DNA from: Stenotrophomonas sp. 364
GTDB lineage: Bacteria; Pseudomonadota; Gammaproteobacteria; Xanthomonadales; Xanthomonadaceae
DNA length: 64,000 nt
Assembly: GCF_009832905.1 (NCBI RefSeq)
Contig: NZ_CP047135.1
Coordinates: forward strand, 474,001 to 538,000
Direction of reading: 5' to 3'
Made by a program: the position numbers and the translations under genes. Below, one piece after another: positions 56,511-64,000 of this stretch; position 1 is the first letter of the stretch; each line of letters begins with the position of its first letter. The notes below the pieces were generated by a model. That model did not search any database, was not told where the DNA came from, and was given only the letters and a program-made list of their open reading frames with translations.

Positions 56511-57512
56511 GTGCACAAGGCTTTCCGCCCGTTCGCGCCGATGCTCTGGCTGCTGCTCGGCCTGGCCCTGCCCAGCCACGCGCAGTCCGTCCTGGACACC
56601 GGCTACCGCTACTACGAGGTGGGTGATCTCGACGCCGCCCCGGCCCTCCGCACCGAACCGGCGATGATGTTGATGGGCGGGGGCGAGTGGGTTCCCGAGG
56701 CCTTCCAGTGGTGGCTGCAGCGCGCGGGGCACGGCCGCGTGGTGATCCTGCGCGCCTCCGGTGCCGACGAGCTGCAGCAGCGCCTGTACCGCGATATCGG
56801 CGGTGCCGCCTCGGTGCAGACCCTGGTCTTCGACAGCCGCCGGGGCGCCGACGACCCGGCCGTACTGCGGGTCGTGGCGGCCGCCGATGCGATCTTCATC
56901 GCCGGCGGCGACCAGTCCCGTTACATCCGCTTCTGGAAGGGCACCGCGCTCAACGAAGCGCTCAATGCGCACGTCCGTGCCGGCCGGCCGATCGCCGGCA
57001 CCAGTGCCGGCCTGGCCATCCTGGGCGGCTACAGCTACGGCGCGATGGACGGCGGCAGCATCACCTCGGCCACTGCGCTGCGCGATCCGATGGGGGGCGA
57101 AGTCACCCTGGACAGCGACTTCCTGACCATGCCGTACCTGTCCAACGTGGTGACCGACACCCATTTCGGCAAGCGCGACCGCCTCGGCCGGTTGATCGTG
57201 TTCGTGGCCCGGGCGGCGCAGCAGGCCGGGCGCGAGGACATGGTGGGCATCGGCGTGGACGAGGACACCGCCCTGTGCGTGGAAGCCGATGGGCGCGGCC
57301 GCGTGCTCAGCAGGAACGGCGGCTACGCCTGGCTGGTGATGCCGCGGCACACCGCCGACCGCCTGCGCGATGGCGAGCCGCTGGAATTCCACGCCATCCC
57401 GGTCACGGGGGTGGGAAGCGGCAGCCTGCTGCACCTGGACGGGTTCCGCGTGGACGATGCGGCCTTCCAGGTCACTGCCGATATCCGCGACGGCGGTCTG
57501 GAGCTGCGGTAG
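56511..57512 (+). CDS. Exported cyanophycinase (peptidase S51)
   Basis: Hydrolyses cyanophycin (multi-L-arginyl-poly-aspartate) to beta-Asp-Arg dipeptides. The 333-residue protein has a signal peptide (MHKAFRPFAPMLWLLLGLAL...SHAQ), the nucleophile Ser155 in PIAGTSAGLAILGG, the AIFIAGGDQSRYIRFW segment near 130 and GIGVDEDTALCVEADGRG near 245. These match the S51 cyanophycinases; the signal peptide points to the extracellular type. GTG at 56511 is preferred because AGGGAGA lies five bases upstream; an in-frame TTG at 56493 is less likely. Its TAG stop lies in a REP-like palindrome. Confidence 0.9.
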   Translation: MHKAFRPFAPMLWLLLGLALPSHAQSVLDTGYRYYEVGDLDAAPALRTEPAMMLMGGGEWVPEAFQWWLQRAGHGRVVILRASGADELQQRLYRDIGGAASVQTLVFDSRRGADDPAVLRVVAAADAIFIAGGDQSRYIRFWKGTALNEALNAHVRAGRPIAGTSAGLAILGGYSYGAMDGGSITSATALRDPMGGEVTLDSDFLTMPYLSNVVTDTHFGKRDRLGRLIVFVARAAQQAGREDMVGIGVDEDTALCVEADGRGRVLSRNGGYAWLVMPRHTADRLRDGEPLEFHAIPVTGVGSGSLLHLDGFRVDDAAFQVTADIRDGGLELR

Positions 57513-57527
57513 CCCGCGACTGCGGGT
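57509..57527 (+). repeat. Short REP-like unit overlapping the cyanophycinase stop
   Basis: GTAG followed by CCCGCGACTGCGGG; the TAG (57510-57512) is the stop codon. Shorter than the other GTAG units. Confidence 0.6.
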
Positions 57528-57629
57528 CGTGGGATGACGGGCCCACGCGCGCCGCCAGGGCAGGGTATGGGCCTACCCGCACCGCGCATCTGCGGCCATG
57601 ATGGGGCTCCCAACCTGCCGGTGCCGTCC

Positions 57630-58643
57630 ATGTCCCGTCCAACCGCGTTGCTGCTGTCGCTGTGCCTGTCGATCCCGCTGGTGGCCACGGCTGCCGCGCC
57701 GGTATTGGTCATCCATGGTGGCGCCGGCGTGGAGCGCAGGGACCTGACGCCGGCCGAAGAAAAGGCCGCACGTGCCGCGTTGCGCCAGGCGCTGCTCAGC
57801 GGCCACCACGCGCTGGCGGCCGGCAAGCCCGCACTGGAGGCAGTGACCGCGGCGATCTCCGTGCTCGAAGACGATCCCACCTTCAATGCCGGCAAGGGCG
57901 CGGTATTCACCCACGACGGCCGCAACGAGCTGGACGCATCGCTGATGGACGGCGCCTCCCTGAAAGCCGGCGCGGTGGCCGGCGTGCAGCGGGTGCGCAA
58001 CCCGATCCTGCTGGCCGAAGCAGTGATGCAGCACTCCGCGCACGTAATGATGGTGGGGCAGGGGGCGGAAACCTTCGCCGCCAGCCAGGGCATCGCGCTG
58101 GTCGATCCGACCTACTTCCGCACTGAAAAGCGCTGGCAACAACTGCAGAAGGCGCTCCGGGAAGAGGCCAGCGGACAGGCGCACGCAGACCTGGAAACCG
58201 CACGCCACTTCGGCACGGTCGGCGCGGTGGCACTGGATGCGCAGGGCCATCTTGCCGCGGGCACCTCGACCGGCGGCATGACCAACAAGCGCTACGGTCG
58301 CGTGGGCGATTCGCCGATCATCGGCGCGGGCACCTATGCCAATGCCACCTGTGCGGTGTCGGGCACCGGCTGGGGCGAGTACTACATCCGCACGGCGGCC
58401 GCGCACGACATCTGCGCGCGCATGCAGTACCTCAAGCAGGGGCCGGTGGAAGCGGGGCGCGCGGTGATCAACGATCGCATTCCCGCGCTCGGGGGCGACG
58501 GCGGTGCGATCGTGCTCGCCGCAGACGGTCGCGTCGCCGCGCCGTTCAACACGCAGGGCATGTACCGGGGCTGGATCGGCGCCGATGGCGTGCCGCACGT
58601 GGCCATCTTTGCCGACGAACCGCTGCCGCTGCCGGGGCAATAG
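57630..58643 (+). CDS. Exported isoaspartyl peptidase/L-asparaginase (Ntn-hydrolase, IaaA type)
   Basis: Cleaves beta-aspartyl dipeptides, such as beta-Asp-Arg made by cyanophycinase. The 337-residue precursor has a signal peptide (MSRPTALLLSLCLSIPLVAT). The core is typical: PVLVIHGGAGVERR, FNAGKGAVFTHDGRNELDAS and the autocleavage site HFGTVGAVALD, giving Thr196 as the new N-terminal nucleophile. TSTGGMTNKRYGRVGDSPII and GTGWGEYYIRT follow. It starts 118 bases after the cyanophycinase stop on the same strand, so they probably act in sequence. Confidence 0.93.
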   Translation: MSRPTALLLSLCLSIPLVATAAAPVLVIHGGAGVERRDLTPAEEKAARAALRQALLSGHHALAAGKPALEAVTAAISVLEDDPTFNAGKGAVFTHDGRNELDASLMDGASLKAGAVAGVQRVRNPILLAEAVMQHSAHVMMVGQGAETFAASQGIALVDPTYFRTEKRWQQLQKALREEASGQAHADLETARHFGTVGAVALDAQGHLAAGTSTGGMTNKRYGRVGDSPIIGAGTYANATCAVSGTGWGEYYIRTAAAHDICARMQYLKQGPVEAGRAVINDRIPALGGDGGAIVLAADGRVAAPFNTQGMYRGWIGADGVPHVAIFADEPLPLPGQ

Positions 58644-58664
58644 CCCGTTACGCCAGGGCTTTTT
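58642..58664 (+). terminator. Possible weak terminator after the isoaspartyl peptidase gene
   Basis: AGCCC and GGGCT pair across ten bases, followed by TTTTT. The stem is only five bp. Confidence 0.4.
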
Positions 58665-58695
58665 GCACTTCGTGTGAAAAAGTTGAAAAAGAGTG

Positions 58696-58724
58696 TTGAC
58701 AGAACCCCCGTTAATCTCCAAAAT
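58696..58724 (+). promoter_or_regulatory. Promoter of the tRNA-tuf operon
   Basis: TTGACA (58696-58701), 17 bases, CAAAAT (58719-58724). The -35 is the exact consensus. It lies 57 bases upstream of tRNA-Tyr. Confidence 0.7.
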
Positions 58725-58781
58725 TCACGGCTCTTCCACCCCACACCGAAAACGCTTCGGCGCCACGGGACAGGGTGGTAA

Positions 58782-58867
58782 GGAGGGATACCCAAGCGGC
58801 CAACGGGGGCAGACTGTAAATCTGCTGGCTTACGCCTTCGGTGGTTCGAATCCACCTCCCTCCACCA
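58782..58867 (+). tRNA. tRNA-Tyr (GTA)
   Basis: Acceptor GGAGGGA pairs with TCCCTCC, discriminator A, encoded CCA. The anticodon loop CTGTAAA carries GTA, and there is a long variable arm as expected for tRNA-Tyr. First of three tRNAs before tuf. Confidence 0.96.
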
Positions 58868-58895
58868 GTTTCATGTTGTGGCAAAGGCTTCCGAT

Positions 58896-58969
<74 letters not shown>

Positions 58970-59016
58970 TTGAATGAGTTTGAATCTAATCAAATTCGTG
59001 CCATAATACAAAACTC

Positions 59017-59092
59017 GCTCACGTAGCTCAGTCGGTAGAGCACCTCCTTGGTAAGGAGGAGGTCGAAGGTTCGATTCCTTTCGTGAGCACCA
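59017..59092 (+). tRNA. tRNA-Thr (GGT)
   Basis: Acceptor GCTCACG pairs with CGTGAGC, discriminator A, encoded CCA. Anticodon loop TTGGTAA carries GGT. It lies 40 bases before tuf. Confidence 0.96.
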
Positions 59093-59132
59093 TCTAAGTG
59101 CCACCATTCAGACGATTTCGAGATAAGCAGCC

Positions 59133-60323
59133 ATGGCCAAGGGTAAGTTCGAGCGCACCAAGCCGCACGTCAACGTCGGCACCATCGGTCACGTCGACCA
59201 CGGCAAGACCACGCTGACCGCCGCACTGACCAAGATCGGTGCCGAGCGCTTCGGTGGCGAGTTCAAGGATTACTCCTCGATCGACGCCGCGCCGGAAGAA
59301 AAGGCTCGTGGCATCACGATCTCGACCGCGCACGTCGAATACGAATCCACCGAGCGTCATTACGCGCACGTGGATTGCCCGGGCCATGCTGACTACGTCA
59401 AGAACATGATCACCGGTGCCGCCCAGATGGACGGCGCGATCCTGGTCTGCTCGGCTGCTGACGGCCCGATGCCGCAGACCCGCGAGCACATCCTGTTGTC
59501 GCGTCAGGTCGGCGTGCCGTACATCGTCGTCTTCCTGAACAAGGCAGACATGGTCGATGACGCCGAGCTGCTGGAACTGGTCGAAATGGAAGTCCGCGAG
59601 CTGCTGAGCAAGTACGACTTCCCGGGCGACGACACCCCGATCATCGCGGGTTCGGCCCGCCTGGCGCTGGAAGGCGACCAGAGCGACATCGGCGTGCCGG
59701 CCGTGATCAAGCTGGTCGAAGCTCTCGACAGCTGGATCCCGACCCCGGAGCGTGACATCGACAAGCCGTTCCTGATGCCGGTGGAAGACGTGTTCTCGAT
59801 CTCGGGCCGCGGCACCGTGGTGACCGGTCGTATCGAGCGCGGCGTGATCAAGGTCGGCGAAGAAATCGAAATCGTCGGTATCCGTCCGGTCCAGAAGACC
59901 ACCGTCACCGGCGTGGAAATGTTCCGCAAGCTGCTGGATCAGGGTCAGGCAGGTGACAACGCCGGTCTGCTGCTGCGCGGCACCAAGCGTGACGACGTCG
60001 AGCGTGGCCAGGTGCTGGCCAAGCCGGGTTCGATCAAGCCGCACACCCAGTTCGACGCCGAAGTGTACGTGCTGTCCAAGGATGAGGGTGGTCGTCATAC
60101 CCCGTTCTTCAAGGGCTACCGTCCGCAGTTCTACTTCCGTACCACCGACATCACCGGCGCTTGCGAACTGCCGGAAGGTGTGGAAATGGTGATGCCGGGC
60201 GACAACGTGAAGATGGTTGTCACCCTGATCAACCCGGTCGCCATGGACGAAGGTCTGCGCTTCGCGATTCGCGAAGGCGGCCGTACCGTCGGCGCCGGCG
60301 TGGTCTCCAAGATCATCGCGTAA
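59133..60323 (+). CDS. tuf: Elongation factor Tu
   Basis: GTPase that brings aminoacyl-tRNA to the ribosome. The 396 residues start [20 protein letters not shown], with G1 GHVDHGKT, G3 [21 protein letters not shown]4 NKADM and the domain-III tail [11 protein letters not shown], all invariant. Codon use is noticeably biased towards the translationally optimal set. It is placed after tRNA-Tyr/Gly/Thr and before tRNA-Trp-secE-nusG, like tufB of E. coli. Confidence 0.99.
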   Translation: MAKGKFERTKPHVNVGTIGHVDHGKTTLTAALTKIGAERFGGEFKDYSSIDAAPEEKARGITISTAHVEYESTERHYAHVDCPGHADYVKNMITGAAQMDGAILVCSAADGPMPQTREHILLSRQVGVPYIVVFLNKADMVDDAELLELVEMEVRELLSKYDFPGDDTPIIAGSARLALEGDQSDIGVPAVIKLVEALDSWIPTPERDIDKPFLMPVEDVFSISGRGTVVTGRIERGVIKVGEEIEIVGIRPVQKTTVTGVEMFRKLLDQGQAGDNAGLLLRGTKRDDVERGQVLAKPGSIKPHTQFDAEVYVLSKDEGGRHTPFFKGYRPQFYFRTTDITGACELPEGVEMVMPGDNVKMVVTLINPVAMDEGLRFAIREGGRTVGAGVVSKIIA

Positions 60324-60332
60324 TTTCGTAAT

Positions 60333-60358
60333 ACCGGCGGTTGCATAGCTCCGCCGGT
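60333..60358 (+). terminator. Hairpin after tuf
   Basis: ACCGGCGG and CCGCCGGT pair across a ten-base loop, ten bases after the tuf stop. There is no T-run at its foot, so it may be a processing or rho-linked structure rather than a strict terminator. Confidence 0.5.
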
Positions 60359-60423
60359 CTCGCGAATGGCGGGCCGGGAACCTCGGTCCGCCTTCGCCGT
60401 CTAAGGGAAGGCAGTTTTTCAGT

Positions 60424-60499
<76 letters not shown>

Positions 60500-60543
60500 C
60501 TTCTCCCTTCCAGCGGCCATGCCGCCTTAGCAGCCAGAGCCGG

Positions 60544-60951
60544 ATGAACAGCAAGATCGAGCATTCCAAAGACAACGCCTCCACTGGAGGTGACATCGTC
60601 AAGTACGCCGCCGCAACCCTCCTGGTGCTGGCGGGTCTTTTTGCTTGGTACTGGTTCGGCACCCCTGAGCATGCGTCCCAGAGTGCATGGGCCGGTCCGC
60701 TTCGCGGTCTGGCCGTTGTCGTTGGCTTGGTGGCCGGCGTTGGCGTGTTCCTGATGACCGGCAAAGGTCGCGACACGCGTGAATTCCTTTCCGAATCGCG
60801 TTTCGAACTGCGCAAGGTAGTCTGGCCGACCCGCCAGGAAGCCATCCGCATGACCTGGGTGGTGATCGTTGTTGTGATCATCCTCAGCTTGCTGCTGGGC
60901 GGATTTGATTTCCTGATTCAGAAAGCGACCCAGTGGTTCCTGGGTCGATAA
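60544..60951 (+). CDS. secE: Preprotein translocase subunit SecE
   Basis: Essential small subunit of the SecYEG channel. The 135 residues have three membrane helices ([57 protein letters not shown]). Between helices 2 and 3 is the conserved amphipathic segment [20 protein letters not shown]. The three-helix form is normal for gammaproteobacteria. Followed by nusG after ten bases. Confidence 0.97.
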   Translation: MNSKIEHSKDNASTGGDIVKYAAATLLVLAGLFAWYWFGTPEHASQSAWAGPLRGLAVVVGLVAGVGVFLMTGKGRDTREFLSESRFELRKVVWPTRQEAIRMTWVVIVVVIILSLLLGGFDFLIQKATQWFLGR

Positions 60952-60961
60952 GGAGAAACCA

Positions 60962-61522
60962 GTGAAGCGTTGGTACGTCGTTCACGCCTATTCGGGCTTC
61001 GAAAAGTCGGTTGCGCAGGCTCTGCGCGATCGCATCGTGCGTGACGAGATGCAGGAGCGCTTCGGTGATGTCCTGGTCCCGACCGAGGAAGTGGTCGAAA
61101 TGCGTTCCGGCCAGAAGCGCCGTTCCGAGCGCAAGTTCTTCCCGGGTTACGTGCTGGTCCAGATCGAGACCCACGAAGAAAACGGTATTCCGCGCATCGA
61201 CAACGAAAGCTGGCACCTGGTGAAGGATACGTCCAAGGTGATGGGCTTCATTGGCGGTACCGCTGACCGTCCGCTGCCGATCCGTGACGAAGAAGCTGCT
61301 GCCATCCTGGACCGCGTTCAGGAAGGTGTGGAAAAGCCGCGTCCGAAGGTGCTGTTCGAGCCGGGCCAGATGGTCCGCGTCACCGAAGGCCCGTTCAACG
61401 ACTTCAACGGCGTGGTCGAGGAAGTCAACTACGAGAAGAGCCGTCTGCGCGTCTCGGTGTTGATTTTCGGTCGTGCCACCCCGGTCGAGCTCGAGTTCGG
61501 CCAGGTCGAAAAGGCCGTCTGA
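60962..61522 (+). CDS. nusG: Transcription termination/antitermination factor NusG
   Basis: Couples RNA polymerase to ribosome or Rho. The 186-residue protein starts at GTG 60962 behind AAGGAGAAA, with [20 protein letters not shown], then [13 protein letters not shown] in the NGN domain, and a KOW domain near residue 140 ([20 protein letters not shown]). Confidence 0.98.
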   Translation: MKRWYVVHAYSGFEKSVAQALRDRIVRDEMQERFGDVLVPTEEVVEMRSGQKRRSERKFFPGYVLVQIETHEENGIPRIDNESWHLVKDTSKVMGFIGGTADRPLPIRDEEAAAILDRVQEGVEKPRPKVLFEPGQMVRVTEGPFNDFNGVVEEVNYEKSRLRVSVLIFGRATPVELEFGQVEKAV

Positions 61523-61531
61523 CCCCACGTG

Positions 61532-61618
61532 GCGCCGGGCTCTGCCCGGCGTTGCCGCGAAGCGGGGCAGGGCTCCGCTCTGCCGCATTCAGACAGGCGG
61601 GCCAAAACCTGATATAGT
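61532..61618 (+). promoter_or_regulatory. Hairpin after nusG and promoter of the rplK operon
   Basis: A REP-like stem, GCGCCGGGC-TCT-GCCCGGCG, spans about 61532-61553. CAGACA (61590-61595) and TATAGT (61613-61618), spaced by 17 bases, form a plausible promoter. This leaves about 150 bases of leader before rplK, the sort of region where L1 autoregulates this operon in E. coli. Confidence 0.6.
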
Positions 61619-61767
61619 GCGCGGCTTCCTGCCAGGAAGCTGGCAAAAGCAAGGGCCGCCGCGAGGTGGCCTTCTGCGTGAATTCAAAACGCGATGCCGG
61701 GACGCGTGATTCCCGGTCCGATGGGGAGCCTGTTGTCGTAAGGCGCTAGCACCCGGAGAGCATACTC

Positions 61768-62196
61768 ATGGCAAAGAAAGTTGTCGGTTATATCAAGCTG
61801 CAGGTGAAGGCCGGTCAGGCCAACCCCTCGCCGCCGGTCGGTCCTGCGCTGGGTCAGCGTGGCCTGAACATCATGGAATTCTGCAAGGCCTTCAATGCCG
61901 CCACGCAGAAGCTGGAGCCGGGTCTGCCGGTGCCGGTCATCATCACGGCCTATTCGGACCGTACCTTCACCTTCATCACCAAGAGCACCCCGGCCGCCGT
62001 GCTGCTCAAGAAGGCTGCTGGCATCTCCTCGGGCTCCAAGCGCCCGAACACCGAAAAGGTGGGCAAGGTGACCCGTAAGCAGCTGGAAGAAATCGCCAAG
62101 ACCAAGGAAGCCGACCTGACGGCCGCCGACCTGGACGCCGCGGTGCGCACGATTGCCGGTTCTGCCCGTTCCATGGGCCTCGTGGTGGAGGGTTAA
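61768..62196 (+). CDS. rplK: Large ribosomal subunit protein uL11
   Basis: Part of the GTPase-associated centre. The 142 residues start [20 protein letters not shown], with [20 protein letters not shown] near 25 and [12 protein letters not shown] at the end, standard uL11. Only four bases separate it from rplA. Confidence 0.99.
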   Translation: MAKKVVGYIKLQVKAGQANPSPPVGPALGQRGLNIMEFCKAFNAATQKLEPGLPVPVIITAYSDRTFTFITKSTPAAVLLKKAAGISSGSKRPNTEKVGKVTRKQLEEIAKTKEADLTAADLDAAVRTIAGSARSMGLVVEG

Positions 62197-62200
62197 GAAG

Positions 62201-62899
62201 ATGGCACAGACCAAGCGTGAGAAGGCCATCAAGGCCGCCGTCGTCCCGGGTAAGGCATATGCCTTCGAGGACGCGATCAAGATCCTGAAGACCGCTACCA
62301 AGGCCAAGTTCGTCGAGTCCTTCGACGTTGCTGTGCGCCTGGGCGTGGACGCCAAGAAGTCCGACCAGCAGGTGCGCGGTTCCACCGTGCTGCCGTCCGG
62401 TACCGGCAAGAGCGTGCGCGTTGCCGTCTTCGCACCGGCCGGTGCCAAGGCTGACGAAGCCCTGGCCGCTGGCGCCGAAGCCGTTGGCATGGAAGACCTG
62501 GCCGAGAAGATGCAGGCCGGCGATCTGAACTACGACGTCGTCATCGCCACCCCGGACGCCATGCGCGTCGTGGGTAAGCTGGGCACCGTGCTCGGCCCGC
62601 GCGGCCTGATGCCGAACCCGAAGGTCGGCACCGTGTCGGCCAACCCGGGCGAAGCCGTCAAGAATGCCAAGTCGGGTCAGGTGCGTTACCGCACCGACAA
62701 GGCCGGCATCATCCACTGCACCATCGGCAAGGCCGACTTCGCTGAAGAAGCGTTGAAGCTGAACCTGCAGGCGCTGCTGCTGGACCTGATCAAGGCCAAG
62801 CCGGCCACCTCGAAGGGCACCTACCTGCAGAAGGTATCGGTCAGCTCGACGATGGGCCCGGGCGTCACCGTCGACACCTCGTCGCTGACCCTGAAGTAA
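62201..62899 (+). CDS. rplA: Large ribosomal subunit protein uL1
   Basis: Binds 23S rRNA in the L1 stalk and usually represses its own operon. The 232 residues carry [40 protein letters not shown] and [14 protein letters not shown], which is the rRNA-binding loop. Typical length. It follows rplK with a good ribosome-binding site in the gap. Confidence 0.99.
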   Translation: MAQTKREKAIKAAVVPGKAYAFEDAIKILKTATKAKFVESFDVAVRLGVDAKKSDQQVRGSTVLPSGTGKSVRVAVFAPAGAKADEALAAGAEAVGMEDLAEKMQAGDLNYDVVIATPDAMRVVGKLGTVLGPRGLMPNPKVGTVSANPGEAVKNAKSGQVRYRTDKAGIIHCTIGKADFAEEALKLNLQALLLDLIKAKPATSKGTYLQKVSVSSTMGPGVTVDTSSLTLK

Positions 62900-62908
62900 G
62901 TGTTTCAA

Positions 62909-62938
62909 GCGGGAGCTGGGCACATGTCCGGCTCCCGC
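62909..62938 (+). terminator. Hairpin after rplA, possible attenuator
   Basis: GCGGGAGC and GCTCCCGC pair around a 14-base loop ten bases after the rplA stop; no T-run follows. In E. coli attenuation occurs between rplA/rplJ or rplL/rpoB, so this could partially reduce read-through. Confidence 0.5.
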
Positions 62939-63079
62939 GATATTTGAAGGCAATCGACGTGGGGTCCGCCCTGCAACGATAGCCGTCAAAGACCGCAGGC
63001 GCGGTCAGTACATACCGGCGACGGGCAGGGATGCTCGCATTGGCAGGGAGTCGCCGCCGGCGCAGTACCGACCGCTTAA

Positions 63080-63280
63080 TCGATTCCCCCGGGAATCACC
63101 CTGCGTAGATGGTGCCCTTCTGGAGTTTTTCTGGTTTACGCACGTCTGGGTCTCCCAGGTTGGCCATCCAGGTCTAGAACGGCCCACCCTTGGAACATCA
63201 ACCCGATGTTCCCGGCGTCCAGGACGGATGCCGCCCAGGACCGCACACGGCAGGAGCCGTAAGCGGAGTTCAATTGGAGG
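63080..63280 (+). promoter_or_regulatory. rplJ leader, probable L10 autoregulatory region
   Basis: The 387-base gap before rplJ is far longer than needed for a ribosome-binding site and contains no gene. In enterobacteria the rplJL mRNA leader binds the L10-L12 complex to repress translation. The stretch from about 63110 has several possible stems and ends in a strong GGAGGAG at 63277. Assigned by position and length; the exact L10 site was not determined. Confidence 0.5.
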
Positions 63281-63286
63281 AGTGCA

Positions 63287-63826
63287 ATGGCTCTCAATCT
63301 GTCCCAGAAGCAAGAAGTAGTCGCGGAGCTGGCAGAAGTCGCCGCCAAGGCTCACTCCTTGATCGCAGCCGAATACGCTGGCACCACGGTCTCCCAGATG
63401 ACCGCGATGCGCAAGCAGGCACGCGAAACCGGCGTTTTCTTGAAAGTTGTCAAGAACACGCTGGCGGCACGTGCAGTGGAAGGTACCGAATACGCGTGCG
63501 CCAAAGACGCACTCGTCGGTCCGCTGCTGTACGCGTTCTCGCTCGAGGAGCCCGGCGCAGCCGGTCGCCTGATCAAGGATTTTGCCAAGACCAACGACAA
63601 GCTGCAGGCAAAGGTCGTGGCCATCGGCGGGGAACTGTTCCCGGCTGGCCATGTTGACGTGCTGGCCTCGCTGCCGACCCGTGATCAGGCCCTGGCCATG
63701 CTGGCCCGCGTCCTGACCGAGCCGGTCACGATGTTCGCCCGCGCCATCAAGGCCATCGGCGACAAGCAGGGTGGTGGCGAAGAAGCCGCTGCCGATGCTG
63801 CCGAACCGGCTGCCGAGACCGCCTGA
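63287..63826 (+). CDS. rplJ: Large ribosomal subunit protein uL10
   Basis: Anchors L7/L12 dimers to the ribosome. The 179 residues begin [20 protein letters not shown], carry [20 protein letters not shown] and [20 protein letters not shown] near 50-65, and end in an Ala/Glu-rich helix that holds the L12 dimers. ATG at 63287 follows GGAGGAG. Confidence 0.99.
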   Translation: MALNLSQKQEVVAELAEVAAKAHSLIAAEYAGTTVSQMTAMRKQARETGVFLKVVKNTLAARAVEGTEYACAKDALVGPLLYAFSLEEPGAAGRLIKDFAKTNDKLQAKVVAIGGELFPAGHVDVLASLPTRDQALAMLARVLTEPVTMFARAIKAIGDKQGGGEEAAADAAEPAAETA

Positions 63827-63888
63827 GTCGACGTTTCCGTGGTTCCTGACGGAACCTCAACCCAGAAAATTATCCAAAGGTAATCAAA

Positions 63889-64000
63889 ATGTCCCTTACC
63901 AACGAACAGATCGTCGACGCAATCGCCGAGAAGTCCCTGATGGAAGTGATGGAGCTGGTCAAGGCCATCGAAGAGAAGTTCGGCGTCTCCGCCGCTGCTC
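63889..64000 (+). CDS. rplL: Large ribosomal subunit protein bL12 (5' part)
   Basis: The first 37 residues, [20 protein letters not shown] then [17 protein letters not shown], are the L7/L12 N-terminal dimerisation domain. The rest lies beyond the window. The start at 63889 has AAAGG eight bases upstream. The gene follows rplJ by 62 bases, the normal order. Confidence 0.98.

Noticed and set aside
60333..60358. Strong intrinsic terminator after tuf.
   Set aside because: The stem is good but there is no T-run, so it is listed only as a hairpin of uncertain function.

Overview
The window is high-GC bacterial chromosome, almost certainly from Stenotrophomonas (Lysobacteraceae/Xanthomonadaceae). 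Four things point there: ahpC-ahpF-oxyR order, UbiH plus UbiI hydroxylases, an orthologue of the bacterial O-GlcNAc-transferase-like protein of Xanthomonas, and about twenty short palindromes that open with GTAG, the signature of the SMAG REP family. No phage, plasmid, insertion sequence, CRISPR or defence island was seen. The window is mostly core housekeeping DNA; the unusual material lies in the intergenic DNA.

Layout. 1-9.7 kb: a histone-deacetylase-like enzyme, cobalamin adenosyltransferase, ubiH-ubiI, rlmM, glnS, msrA. 9.7-14.8 kb: tal, rnk, then the peroxide-defence cluster oxyR, ahpF and ahpC (all minus) behind a good OxyR-type promoter. 15-23.5 kb: prmC, proline iminopeptidase, a divergent LysR/MFS pair, and a minus-strand operon of nitroreductase, 5'-3' exonuclease, Nudix hydrolase and N-formylglutamate amidohydrolase. 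23.5-31 kb: a DUF1631 protein with a CRP/Clp-type palindrome upstream, then the pnt transhydrogenase genes, with pntAA separated from pntAB-pntB by an opposing sigma factor/membrane protein/DUF3106 operon. 31-39 kb: sufT, ilvE, an exported subtilisin, wrbA, a YihY-type protein and a thioredoxin-like lipoprotein. 39-52 kb: PPK2, the OGT-like protein, prfA, hemA, a TPR protein, lolB, ispE, tRNA-Gln, prs, rplY, pth, ychF; this matches the conserved gammaproteobacterial hemA-ychF neighbourhood. 52-58.6 kb: a noncoding repeat locus full of DnaA-box-like 9-mers, then a TonB-dependent receptor divergent from an exported cyanophycinase and an exported isoaspartyl peptidase. 58.7-64 kb: tRNA-Tyr/Gly/Thr-tuf, tRNA-Trp-secE-nusG-rplK-rplA-rplJ-rplL (rplL cut by the window end).

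Main points for a second look: (1) three direct repeats at 52.92-53.28 kb, carrying eight DnaA-box-like 9-mers, a candidate DnaA-binding locus; (2) three copies of a ~100-130 bp long-palindrome element, always near a REP; (3) a receptor/cyanophycinase/isoaspartyl-peptidase locus with a LacI-type operator, which looks like scavenging of external cyanophycin; (4) five genes whose TAG stop codon is the GTAG end of a REP; (5) the interrupted pnt operon; (6) paired in-phase palindromes upstream of the secreted protease.
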